Positions 11,860-22,146 of a DNA stretch of 64,000 nucleotides are shown here, piece after piece. Under the pieces are notes generated by a model, which made no database searches, was not told the DNA's origin, and saw nothing but the letters and a program-made list of their open reading frames with translations. The translations under genes and the position numbers were made by a program. Source of the stretch: Carnegiea gigantea (taxonomy: Eukaryota > Streptophyta > Magnoliopsida > Caryophyllales > Cactaceae); assembly GCA_029747015.1 (NCBI GenBank), contig JAKOGI010001360.1, positions 1 to 64,000 on the forward strand, in the 5' to 3' direction. Within the stretch, counting starts at the first letter, position 1; every line of letters starts with the position of its first letter.

Positions 11860-11977
11860 AAGTTCAGATCCTTGCCTGAACCCCACGCTCCCAAATTAAA
11901 TCCAAACACAAACAGCCTACTTACATTTCAAATCAGCCCACAAAGAACCCTAGGCCTCGTCCTTCACGCCATCTTCA

Positions 11978-12922
11978 ATGAGCTTGGAGAAAGAACTAGC
12001 TTTTATTGATATTGGATATGCTTACTTTGCAATTCCAAAATTTCGTGGCGAAAAGGAAGAGTTCACAGGTTGGTTATCTAAGGTGGAACGAGTTTTTACT
12101 TGTTGCATCCTTAATGACCAACAGAAGTTCAAAGTGGTTATTTCAAGATTGAGAGGTTGTGCACTTCAGTGGTGGAATAATTACAAGTTTGAGCGAAAAA
12201 AGAAAGGAAAAGAGAAGGTGAGAACTTGGAAGAAATTGAGTAGTAAGTTGAAGGGTTCCTTTTGCCCATCCACTTACATGCCCATGAAAGAAAGTATCTC
12301 CATTAAGCTCACAAGTTCATTCCCTTCCACTCCACAAAAAAGCCCAACTCCACCAAAGAACCTTTTCCCACCACCCACACAAAGACCCCTTCCTAAAGGA
12401 GCTCGAAAATGTTTTAAGTGCCAAGGATTTGGTCACTTAGCATCCGAATGTCCCAACCTAAGAAATGTCACCCTAGCTAAATGGAAGGCCATAGAAGAGG
12501 TTCAATCAGAAGAGAAAGTTGAAGACCATTATGGAGATGATCTTGAAGAAGTCATGGTAGAAGCTGATGAAGGCTCCATGCTCCCCCTAAACACCCACCA
12601 TCCACCTAGAAGCCATGAGCATCTCGGCCTTCCCACCACTTTTCATGAACCACCATCCTTTTTTTCCACTCCACCCACACCCAAAACACTCAAATATAAT
12701 TTCTGTCAACCCATTTCAGAACCTTTACTTAATGCTCCTAATATTGAATTAAGAGTGCTTAAGGAAGTGGTTCAAAGCAAAATAAAAGAGTCCCCTACGT
12801 CCACCATTCAAACCAGTAAGGGGAAAGAAAAGAAGAGAGTCTCTAAGTTCAAAAGAGACTTGTTTTCATGGTTGATTTTATTTCTGCCAGAAATGAAGAA
12901 AGAAGAGGAGTTCTTTACCTAA
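11978..12922 (+). CDS. Gag-like protein of non-autonomous family NA (first copy), open
   Basis: An uninterrupted 314-residue frame starts MSLEKELAF, about 118 bp after the primer site. Residues about 15-105 resemble the N-terminal capsid half of Ty3/gypsy Gag (FTGWLSKVERVF, LQWW at 63-66). A proline- and serine-rich linker follows, then one CCHC zinc knuckle with C145, C148, H153 and C158 (CFKCQGFGHLASEC), which would bind element RNA. The stretch after it, VTLAKWKAIEE and an acidic run, parallels the Gag of the gypsy element at 13148-20708 (VTLAEWEAIEG). The second half of capsid found in that relative is missing. The last ~100 residues are proline-rich, then lysine-rich, and match nothing I know. 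It ends just before the purine tract, so no pol follows. Any movement would need enzymes from another element. Confidence 0.85.
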   Translation: MSLEKELAFIDIGYAYFAIPKFRGEKEEFTGWLSKVERVFTCCILNDQQKFKVVISRLRGCALQWWNNYKFERKKKGKEKVRTWKKLSSKLKGSFCPSTYMPMKESISIKLTSSFPSTPQKSPTPPKNLFPPPTQRPLPKGARKCFKCQGFGHLASECPNLRNVTLAKWKAIEEVQSEEKVEDHYGDDLEEVMVEADEGSMLPLNTHHPPRSHEHLGLPTTFHEPPSFFSTPPTPKTLKYNFCQPISEPLLNAPNIELRVLKEVVQSKIKESPTSTIQTSKGKEKKRVSKFKRDLFSWLILFLPEMKKEEEFFT

Positions 12923-12950
12923 TATGATTTGAGGGCAAATCACTTTTAAC

Positions 12951-12960
12951 AAGGGGAGTA
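12951..12960 (+). other. Polypurine tract, first NA unit
   Basis: AAGGGGAGTA sits directly before LTR C (TGATGGAAATCC), where plus-strand DNA synthesis would be primed. The same ten bases precede LTR E at 24338-24347. Confidence 0.8.
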
Positions 12961-13147
12961 TGATGGAAATCCCTCCATCCCTTTTGTTTTAAAAAGAATC
13001 AAATCAATTAGGTATGCTCAATATGCTAGTTTAAGTATGAATAAATCATCCAAGTTTTATTTAAACATTGAAACTGCAGGGCAAGGGTTAATTCTAGCAG
13101 CTAACCCGTTTTCATGTGCTTAATTACTCAAACATACTAAGGGTTTA
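12961..13147 (+). repeat. NA LTR copy C (subtype II), left fragment
   Basis: The first 187 bp of LTR C run from TGATGGAAATCC to GGGTTTA, where the gypsy element inserted. The final GTTTA (13143-13147) is the target duplication. The LTR resumes at 20714. Confidence 0.9.
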
Positions 13148-14641
13148 TGATGTAAGTCTCAAGGGAATGAAGCAACCCAAGTCAACTTACAACAAGAACA
13201 CTAGAAAACAAGCAAACACCCAACGGCCAAGGAGGCACGGTCGTGCTTAATGGCACGGGGTGGCCGTGCTAACTTGCTACCTAGCTCGCCTAGAAAGTGC
13301 CTCACTTCATGGTTTGAGATGGCTTTGAGCTCAAATGGAAATCTGATGCAATGAGCCTTATTTTGGCCTTGATTATGTGCGGAAAAGAGTAAGCAAAGGA
13401 GTAATGAAAGTGAGGAATGAAAGTAGGAATAAGAACACCAAGAAGATCATTAAAGGAGCTCACGGTTTAAGAGGAGAGAAACCAAGAGCTAGCTTATGAA
13501 CTTCAAGTGTGTTTAATGAAACTAGGATAGTTCTAAGCTAGATGATTAGATAAGATACACCACCTAACCAAAGATTAAGACTCACTTGGTCACCACCTTA
13601 ATCGGCCTAATTAAGGATAAACAAGTTAAGTGTTTAAGGAATCACAAGACACAAAGTCTCTTACTCTTAACTGAAAATTCAACTCTATCTCATTAAATGA
13701 ACACACAAGGCTTTTATATGGCCTTGAAAATACATAAGAGGGCTTTCGTTCTAAGGTAGGAAAGTCATTAAGCATACCTAAGACTACTTAGTACATAGTT
13801 TAGCCTAAAACAAACACAAGCTGAAAGTTTAAGTTACAAAGCACTATTTTATCTTCCTAAGCTCTTTCCTATGCATTAAGGAATGTTAATGACTCAATTT
13901 CCCAGCTAGGAAGGTAAGGATACACGGCTGGCCACCTCAAAAGAGCTGAAGAATGCATGGTTGCCATGTCATGCTTGAGTGGCCGTGTGTGAGCTTGCCA
14001 AATGGAGGCTTTTCCCTTGCTCCACGTGTCTCTCTCATGGGTGGCTGAGTGGCAGCTTACCAAGCAGCTCAAAATGATCAAGTAGGTAGGAACTCACCTT
14101 AAGCAAACCCCTTGAAGGAAGAAAACCACTAGGCTAAGTAACCGGGTGTCAATCAGCCGGTTTCTACCTCAATTTGTCACGCATGCTTGACACATCAAAT
14201 GCTGACTAATTACTACGTTTCTTACATGGATGGAAACCGCAAGATTTCTAGTTTACCCTCCAACTTGAATTGTAGCATTTAGACTTTATTTGCCCCTTGA
14301 ACAAACCAGAATTCTAAAATTGTGCAGTTTATAGTGCAATCCGGGCAAGGTCAAAAGATGATCTATTTTAAGCAACCAATTGAACTCCAAATAATATGAA
14401 ACCAATTGGACTTAAAAGCTAAGATCTTAAGCTTAAAAATTTCCCAAAAAACGAGCACCAAAACGTGCTTTAAACCTATGTAATCAGATAACGAAAACCG
14501 GGTGAAAATCTGGATGAGAACTCGGGTGCATCACCTTATGTCTTCTCCATCAAGTGACTTATGGCCGTGACTTTGGACTTGATTTCTTGATTGTTCTGGA
14601 TCATTGTGACATTATTAGACCTTGAGGATGGACCTCTATCA
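13148..14641 (-). repeat. CRM-like element 3' LTR
   Basis: This LTR is 1,494 bp. Adjacent on its right is TTCTCCCCCTGTTA (14642-14655), the complement of the polypurine tract. It lacks about 50 bp present in the 5' LTR, where the 5' LTR has two copies of GATAAGATACACCAC and this one has a single copy near 13548, which suggests deletion between short direct repeats. A TATA-like element (ATATAAAAG on the minus strand, near 13711-13720) and a CACGTG box (14023-14028) lie upstream of the presumed transcription start. Confidence 0.92.
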
Positions 14642-14652
14642 TTCTCCCCCTG

Positions 14653-15623
14653 TTAGGAAGATTTGATCCTCAAATCAGAAAGGTAGTCATCTGCTTCATA
14701 AGGGCTTAAATCAGCAACGTTAAACGTAGTTGATACTCCATAATCTCCTGGTAACTCCACCTTATAAGCATTATCATTAATCTTCTCCAAAATCTCGAAT
14801 GGACCATCTACTCGTGGCATCAGCTTAGTTTTCCTTTTGGAAAGAAAATGTTCTTTGCGTAGATGTATCCAGACCAAATCACCTGGCTTAAAAAGCTTCT
14901 CTCTTTCATGCTTGTTAGCTTGGGCCGTGTATGAGAGTGTAGTTTTCTCGATCTTGGCCTTTACTAACTCATGCAACTTCTGGATTTCTTCCACTCTAGC
15001 TGCGGCATCCGCACTTAGTTTTTGATCTAACGGTCGAGGAATAAGATCAAGTAGACTTAGGAGATCAGTCCCATAGACCACCTTAAAGGGTGATAGACCA
15101 GTAGCCTTGCTTGGAGTCTTGTTGTATGCAAACTAGCGTATGGAAGTAACAGATCCCATGCTTTAGCTTGGTGTTTAATCAAAACTCTTAATAAGGTACC
15201 AAGAGTTCGATTAGTCACCTCCGTTTGCCCATCTGTCTGGGGATGGCAAGTGATACTGTACTTGAGTTTAGTACTCAGTTTTTTCCACAGAGTAATCCAA
15301 AAGTGGCTTAAAAATTTGGTATCTCGATCAAAGTCGATGGAACGAGGAATTCCATGTAATCTCATCATCTCTTTGAAATAGAGCCCAGCAACATGAGTAG
15401 CATCATTAGTCTTGTTGTAGGGAATAAAATGAGCCATCTTCGAAAATCGATCCACAACCACAAAGATAGAATCTTTATTCCTTTGTGTCTTTGGTAAACC
15501 AAGTATGAAATTCATACTCACGTCTACCCATGGCAACGTAGGAATAGGAAGTGGCGTGTACAACCCCTGGGGGAGCGAATGACTCTTCGCGATCTAACAT
15601 GTACTGCACCTTCTAATGATGTC
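14653..15623 (-). pseudogene. CRM-like integrase
   Basis: Integrase inserts the cDNA into the genome. The zinc-binding HHCC start is split: [15 protein letters not shown] and EHYYWPGM precede 15624, and RCSTC follows in a shifted frame. The catalytic core at 15057-15563 shows WVDVSMNFI (first Asp), [11 protein letters not shown] (second Asp) and [15 protein letters not shown] (Glu). A frameshift near 15060-15090 leads to the C-terminal part (14653-15081) with GDLVWIHLRKE, GPFEILEKINDNAY and FNVADLSPY. The frame stops at a TAA after DLRIKSS, eight bases short of the LTR. Without that stop it would read QGENDRG into the LTR, as CRM-type pol genes do. The breaks make it inactive. Confidence 0.88.
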
Positions 15624-17387
15624 TTAAACATCTTTTTCCATGCCTGGCCAATAATAATGTTCCCTAAGCATGGTTAGGGTCTTATCTTCACCGAAATGAC
15701 CAGCTAAAGAACCAGCATGGACTTCTTGAACCAACAACTCACGAGTGCTGCATTTGGGGACACATAACCGAGCACCTTTAAAGAGAAACTCTTCTTGAAT
15801 TAAGAAATCCCCTTTGGGATGTTTAGCACACTCAGAGTATAACACCCCAAAATCTTCATCATCCTGGTATAAAGCCTTTAGATGCTTAAATCCAAGGATA
15901 CAAGCATCTAACTGGAACAATAATAGATAACACCGAGAAAGGGCATCGGCGCCTTGATTCAGCTTGCCGGACTTATGCTTGATAGTAAAGTGAAAGGACT
16001 TCAGGAACTCAACCCATTTAGCATGGCGTGAGTTTAACTTATGTTGGCCTTGAATATACTTCAAAGCCTCGTGATCAGAATGAAGAATAAACTCACTGGC
16101 AACCAAATAATGATTCCAATGTTCCGAGCATCGAACGATGGCATAGAACTCTTTGTCGTAGGTTGAATATCTTCTTCTGGTATCACATAATTTCTCACTG
16201 AAGAAGGCTAAAAGACGTCCTTCTTGGGTAAGAATTCCACCAATACCAACTCCAGAAGCATCGCACTCAATTTCAAAGACCTTCTTAAAGCATGGTAAAG
16301 CTAATACCGGTGCTTGAGTTAGTCTCTCTTTCACTTCTTCAAAGGCTGCTTGGGCTTTAGGATTCCAAGTGAACGAGGAACCCTTAAGAACTTCAGTCAT
16401 AGGAGCTAAAATAGTGCTGAAATTGCGTATGAATCTCCTATAGAAAGAAGCCAAGCCATGAAAGCTTCGAACATCATGAATACTCCTAGGAGCAGGCCAA
16501 GTCCGAAGAGCCTTAATCTTGCTTTCATCTGCCTTAATACCATTTTCAGAAACAATATAACCTAAGAAGGTAACTTCATGGGTAAAGAAGGTACACTTCT
16601 TTAGGTTGTCAAACAATTTCTCTTTTTCAAGAACGAGCATCACCTGAGTTAAGTGATCTTGATGCTCTTGCTCATTCTTGCTAAACACCAAAATATCATC
16701 GAAGTAAACGACCACAAACTTGCCCAAGTATGGCCGAAATACTTGATTCATCAATCTCATAAACGTACTAGGGGCATTGGAAAGACCGAAAGGCATGACT
16801 AACCACTCATATAATCCGCCCTTAGTCTTGAAAGCAGTTTTCCACTCATCGCCCTCCCTAATACGAATCTGATAATAACCACTCCTCAAATCAATCTTAC
16901 TAAACACCTTAGAGCCATGTAACTCATCCAACATATCTTCAAGCCTAGGTATAGGGTACCTATACTTGATAGTAATTTTGTTTATGGCCCTACTGTCAAC
17001 ACACATCCTCATACTACCATCCTTCTTCGGGACCAAAAGAGCAGGAACAGCACACGGACTTAAGGATTCTCGTACCAACCCCTTGAATATCAGTTCTTCA
17101 ACTTGACGTTGAATCTCTTGAGTTTCTTTGGGATTTGTCCTGTAGGCTGGCTTATTAGGTTGAATGGGTCCTGGGATAAGGTCAATATGATGTTGAATGT
17201 CACGCATTGGGGGTAAACCCGAAGGTATCTCATCTGGAAATAGGTAACTAAACTGATTCAATATGACCTTGGCTGTGGGATGGGATGGAAGTGGTGTTTC
17301 TGGCTCATCTTGTACTTGCAATATCCACTCTTTCAAGGCCTTGAACTCATGTTGAGAAGCCTTTAAAAGTGGTTCAACATATGTCAA
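15624..17387 (-). pseudogene. CRM-like reverse transcriptase and RNase H (long open segment of broken pol)
   Basis: This 587-residue open segment copies element RNA into DNA and removes the RNA. RT begins near residue 80 ([10 protein letters not shown]). The conserved blocks [30 protein letters not shown] (first catalytic Asp) and [12 protein letters not shown] (YFDD, residues 228-231) are intact. RNase H follows with [14 protein letters not shown], then DKEFYAIV and LHSDHEALK. The segment ends at the integrase zinc-finger region ([11 protein letters not shown]) where a stop breaks the polyprotein. Upstream a stop near 17415 separates it from protease. The enzyme core itself looks undamaged, which fits a fairly recent insertion. 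Confidence 0.9.
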
Positions 17388-17399
17388 AAGTAAGTCAGA

Positions 17400-18014
17400 T
17401 TGATTTTGGCTTTTTTATGGTTTCATTTTGTGGAGTTCGAATGGTGACATAGGATTCAGGGTAATCTTCTTACCATCTTTGATAAAAGAATAAGTATTAA
17501 GATAACCATTATGCATAACCTTCCTGTCATACATCCATGGTCGTCATAACAGAATATGGCAAGCATCCATGGGGATAACATCACACCAAAGTTCATCTTG
17601 GTAGTTCTTACCAAGAGAGAATGAAATCAAGCAACGAGAGTTAACTTATAATCCCTTGTCTTGATTTAGCCATTGAATATTGTATGGGTGTGGGTGTGCT
17701 ATGGACTGAAGGTCCAGTTTCTTAATCATACTCAATGAAACAATGTTGGCACAACTTCCTCCATCAATGATTAACGAGCACACTTTGCCTTGGACTGTAC
17801 ACCGTGAGGGAAAGATGTTCTCACGTTGTTCATCCTTAGCAATTCGTTGATTGCTCAATACCCTTCGAATTACTAGCATCTCACCATCATCTGCATTTTC
17901 CACAAACTCTTCCTGATCATCCTCATGATCCTCCTCAGCATCTTCTTCCTTTTCCTCTTCTTTCTCCTCGGCAAATTCTCCCTCTATGGCTTCCCACTCA
18001 GCTAAGGTAACCAC
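17400..18014 (-). pseudogene. CRM-like protease region
   Basis: After the Gag zinc knuckle, the frame 17646-18014 has an acidic stretch (EKEEEKEEDAEEDHEDD) and then the retropepsin active-site block CSLIIDGGSCANIVS, in which the catalytic Asp is followed by GG rather than SG as in many plant gypsy proteases. A stop at about 17646 interrupts it. Related sequence (FSLGKNYQDELWCDVIPM, then a stop before RPWMYDRKVMH) continues to about 17400. Confidence 0.8.
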
Positions 18015-19051
18015 TTTGCGACTAGGACAATCAGAAGCAATATGTCCTAAGCCTTGACACTTATAACACCTTCTCTGGTTTATGGGGTATGGGTTTGGAC
18101 GTGGGGGATTCGGTAGTGGCCTTTGAGGAGCTTAGTTCTTTTGTGGATTGGTTGGGAAAGGAGTAGATGATTTAGGTTGAGGTGTGGTACTTCCCTTATT
18201 GAAGGGTTGCCCACAGTTTGGTACTGAATTTGGCTTGAAAGAATCATGAAGATTCATCCAAGACTTTCTTTATTGCTCCACCTTATGTACTAGGACACAC
18301 AATTCATCAAAGGTGGTGTAAGCTTGCAATTCAACCACGTTAGGTATCCTAGGATCAAGCCCTCCTAGGTAACGAACCATGGTCTGCTCTTTAGGCTCAT
18401 GAATATCACATTTGATCATGAGTTTCTCAAACTCACGTGTATATTCTTCAACACTTATTTTGCCTTGATTCAGATGGTGAAGGAGCATGTATTGATCTTG
18501 GACATATGTGGAAGCAAAAACCGTGCCTTCATCTTGGCTTTTATCTTGTTCCAAGTAGCAATCTTACTCTTCCTCTCCCTAGTTCTCTTAGCATTAAGGT
18601 TTGTCCACCATAAGGAGGCATATCTCCTTAATCTAAGAGCAACTATCTTGACTTTCTTATCCTCCGGAATCTCCTTAAACTCAAAGATACGTTCCACTGT
18701 TTGTAACCATTCAATGAACTCATCAGGATCTAGCTTACCCTCAAACTCAGGAATTTCAACCTTGAATTCATTAGAGTTGAAAGTAGGCCGCGTTCTTCTT
18801 TGTGTTCTTTCGAATGGTACATCCTCTTCAGAGAATGATAACGCATTGCTAGCTTCCTCTTCATGGCCATAATCCGTCCCAATTCGAATGCTTGGTGGCT
18901 CTTGAAGCTTGTGCTTTTGTTTCGTGTGGTTTCCAAGCTGTTTTCTCAAGTACTCATTTCATGCTTTGAGTTCGTGATTACTCACACTCATTTCTTGCAT
19001 TTGCTTGGAAAGAACCTCGAGCCTTTCTTCCACAGACATGCTAGTACTCAT
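18010..19051 (-). pseudogene. CRM-like Gag
   Basis: The probable start is the ATG at 19049-19051 (MSTSMSVEERLEVLS), a short coiled-coil leader, with a stop near 18960 before YLRKQLGNH. The capsid N-terminal half is in 18470-18949 (FEGKLDPDEFIEWL, VERIFEFKEIPEDKKV, LWWTNLNAKR). A frameshift near 18500 leads to the capsid C-terminal half (18270-18554: HHLNQGKISVEEYTREFEKL, YLGGLDPRI). One more frame break lies between it and the zinc knuckle CYKCQGLGHIASDC (about 18030-18075). Gag would package the element RNA. At least three breaks are present. The gag-only family around this element lacks the capsid C-terminal half. Confidence 0.87.
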
Positions 19052-19148
19052 TGTGATTGCAGGAATGAATGGTTTATGCTTGATTGTGTTTGAACTGATT
19101 TCAGAGATAGACTGGGAATGGCGTGGAGTTCAGGCAAGGATCTGAACT

Positions 19149-19162
19149 TGCTCTGATACCAA
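19149..19162 (-). other. Primer binding site of CRM-like element
   Basis: The plus strand TTGCTCTGATACCA is the complement of TGGTATCAGAGCAA, matching the 3' end of plant initiator tRNA-Met. It lies three bases inside the 5' LTR. Confidence 0.92.
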
Positions 19163-19165
19163 AAT

Positions 19166-20708
19166 TGATGTAAGTCTGAAAGGAATGAAGCAACCCAAGT
19201 CAATTTCCAACAAGAACACTAGAAAACAAGCAAACACCCAACGGCTAAGGAGGCACGGTCGTGCTTAATGGCACGGGGTGACCGTGCTAACTTGCTGCCT
19301 AGCTCGCCTAGAAAGTGCCTCACTTCACGATTTGAGATGGCTTTGAGTTCAAATGGAAATCTGATGCAATGAGCCTTGTTTTGGCCTTGATTATGTGTGA
19401 AAAAGAGTAAGCAAAGGAGTAATGAAAGTGAGGAATGAAAGTAGGAATAAGAACACAAGAAGATCATTAAAGGAGCTCACGATTTAAGAGGAGAGAAACC
19501 AAGAGCTAGCTTATGAACTTCAAGTGTGTTTAATGAAACTAGGATAGTTCTAAGCTAGATGATTAGATAAGATACACCACTAATCACTTAGCTTAGGGCC
19601 CTTAATCTTGGATCAGGATAAGATACACCACCTAACCAAAGATTAAGACTCACTTGGTCACCACCTTAATCGGCCTAATTAAGGATAAGCAAGTTAAGTG
19701 TTTAAGGAATCACAAGACACAAAGTCTCTAACTCTCAACTGAAAATTCAACTCTATCTCATTAAATGAACACACAAGGCTTTTATATGCCTTGAAAATAC
19801 ATAAGAGGGCTTTCCTTCTAAGGTAGGAAAGTCATTAAGCATACCTAAGACTACTTAGTACATGGTTTAGTCTAAAACAAACACAAGCTTAAATTTTAAG
19901 TTACAAAGCACTATTTTATCTTCCTAAGCTCTTTCCTATGCATTAAGGAATGTTAATGACTCAATTTCCCAGCTAGGAAGATAAGGATACACGGCTGGCC
20001 ACCTCAAAAGAGCTGAAGAATGCATGGTTGCCATGTCATGCTTGAGTGGCCGTGTGTGAGCTTGCCAAATGGAGGCTTTTCCCTTGCTCCACGTGTCTCT
20101 CTCATGGGTGGCTGGGTGGCAGCTTACCAAGCAGCTTAAAATGATCAAGTAGGTAGGCACTCACCTTAAGCAAACCCCTTGAACGAGGAAAACCACTAGG
20201 CTAAGTAACCGGGTGTCAATCACCTGGTTTCTGCCTCAACTTGTCACGCATGCTTGACACATCAAATGCTGACTAATTACTACGTTTCTTACATGGATGG
20301 AAACCTCAAGATGTCTAGTTTACCCTCCAACTTGAATCGTAGCATTTAGACTTCATTTGCCCCCTGAACAAACCAGAATTCCAAAACCGTGCAGTTTGTA
20401 GTGCAATCCGGGCAAGGTCAAAAGATGATCTGTTTTAAGCAACCAATTGAACTCCAAATAATATGAAAACAATTGGACTTAAAAGCTAAGATCTTAAGCT
20501 TCAAAATCTCCCAAAACACGAGCACCAAAACGTGCTTTAAACCTATGTAATCATATAACAAAAACCGGGTGAAAATCTGGATGAGAACCCAGGCGCATCA
20601 CCTTGTGTCTTCTCCATTAAGTGACTTATGGCCGTGACTTTGGACTTGATTTCTTGATTGTTCTGGATCATTGTGACATTATTAGACCTTGAGGATGGAC
20701 CTCCATCA
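19166..20708 (-). repeat. CRM-like element 5' LTR
   Basis: This 1,543-bp LTR starts TGATGTAAG and ends TCCATCA on the plus strand, followed by target duplication GTTTA. It contains the extra ~50 bp missing from the 3' LTR (about 19576-19625), a TATA-like element near 19781 and a CACGTG box at 20090-20095. As the 5' LTR it would hold the promoter used for the element's RNA. The open frame at 19936-20160 is LTR sequence. Confidence 0.92.
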
Positions 20709-20713
20709 GTTTA

Positions 20714-22146
20714 AGTCTAATGTTTTTTGATGGATTTGAAGTTCAAGATGTAAGCTTTCTAACAAATCAAGTTTCATCCAATTTGGACTTCATTTGGTCG
20801 TTCAAATCAGCAATTAAACCCAAGGTGTCAAAATTACCCAACAGGACCAGAATAAGCACGGTTTTGATTAATTCATAACTTTAGCTATATGATGGCTTAA
20901 GTCTTAAAATTATGCATTTTTAGAATCCGCAAAATGTCTACTTTCAATTCCAATTAGAATCATCTGATTTGGAATTCAATTGGTTGGTTAAATCAGCTCA
21001 TTTTCAGTCCTATGCTGTTTTGGACCAGATTCTGCACGGTTCGAATATTCAGCCTATTTCAAGGGGCAAATGACGTCCAAATGCTTTGATTCAAAAAAGC
21101 GGGTAAACTAGACATCTTAAGGTTTCTTTCGATGTAAAGAAAGCTCAAATTACTCAGCATTTGAGGTGTCAACCATGAAGCACAAAACAAGGTAGAAACC
21201 GGCACCTAGACACCCGGTTACTTAGCCAGGTGGTTTTCCCTCCTAGATGGGTTTGCTAGAGGAGTGTGCTTACCTACTTGGTCACCTTGAGCTGCTTGGT
21301 AAGTTGCCACTCAGCCACATAGGAGTGAGACACGTGGGAGCAAAAAGAAGGCGACACTTGGCAAGCTATGAACTGGCCACACTCACTCTACATGGCAGCC
21401 ATGCATTCATCCATCTTTTGATGTGGCAGCCGTGCATTACTTGCCCTTCTTGCTAGGAAAATGAGTGTCCTAAGTTACTTCAAGCTTAGGAAAAGTGTTA
21501 GAGAGCTAAATTATGTATTTTAAAGCTTAAGCATTCGAATTAGTCTAGCTTAGTTCAAACCGTGTGATTGTTTAAGTTAAGCTAAATGAGTAGCTTTCCT
21601 AGCTAGCAAGGAAAGCTTGTTTTCATGTATTTAAAGTCGTGCTGGTTCATTTTGTAAGAGATATACTTGAATTTCGAATTGAGAGAAGAGACTTTGTGTC
21701 TTTGAGTTTCTTTTAAACACTTCACTTGCTTATCTTAGTTTACGCCGAACTAAGTGGTGATCAAGTAAGTTTTAACTCTTAATTAGGTGGTGTTTCTGTA
21801 TCCTAATTGAGGTTAAGGGGCCTAAACTCAAACTTAGTGGTGTTTCTGTATCTAAGTAAGAGTTTAGACTATCCAAACCCTTTGAAACAACTTGAATTGC
21901 TTAAGGTGTTCATTCGGACCTCATAAACCTGTGTGATTCCCCTTGGTGTTCTTTGGTGTTTCCTTCTTGTCTTTTATCATTTAGAATCCCTTGATTCTAA
22001 AACCCATCCTATCTCACGTGTTTGCTGCGTCACAACCAGCATATTACGTCCCACTTTCCTTGGTTTTGCATTGATTGTATTCTCTCTTGGTTTTAAGCTT
22101 TCACTCTTAATTTGAGTTTTGGCTTGAACCCTCGGTAGGTACATCA
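20714..22146 (+). repeat. NA LTR copy C (subtype II), right fragment
   Basis: LTR C continues from AGTCTAATG after the duplicated GTTTA (20709-20713) to TACATCA at 22146. With 12961-13147 it makes an LTR of about 1,620 bp, colinear with copy B without the TRIM. CACGTG box at 21331-21336. Confidence 0.9.

Larger units (their letters stand above)
13148..20708 (-). mobile_element. Ty3/gypsy LTR retrotransposon, CRM-like, full length
   Basis: LTRs at 13148-14641 and 19166-20708 both run TGATGTAAG...CATCA on the plus strand. The target duplication GTTTA is exact (13143-13147 and 20709-20713). On the minus strand lie a tRNA-Met primer site, gag, protease, RT, RNase H, integrase and purine tract in that order. 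The RT sequence and the integrase tail (FNVADLSPYEADDYL, reading up to the LTR edge without a chromodomain) are what I associate with the CRM clade of chromoviruses. That assignment is from memory. The LTRs are about 95% alike in the first 250 bp. The coding region has several stops and frameshifts. Confidence 0.92.

Noticed and set aside
18399..18872. 157-codon plus-strand frame inside the CRM-like gag
   Set aside because: Antisense shadow of gag, hydrophobic composition with no family pattern. The minus-strand frame has clear capsid motifs.
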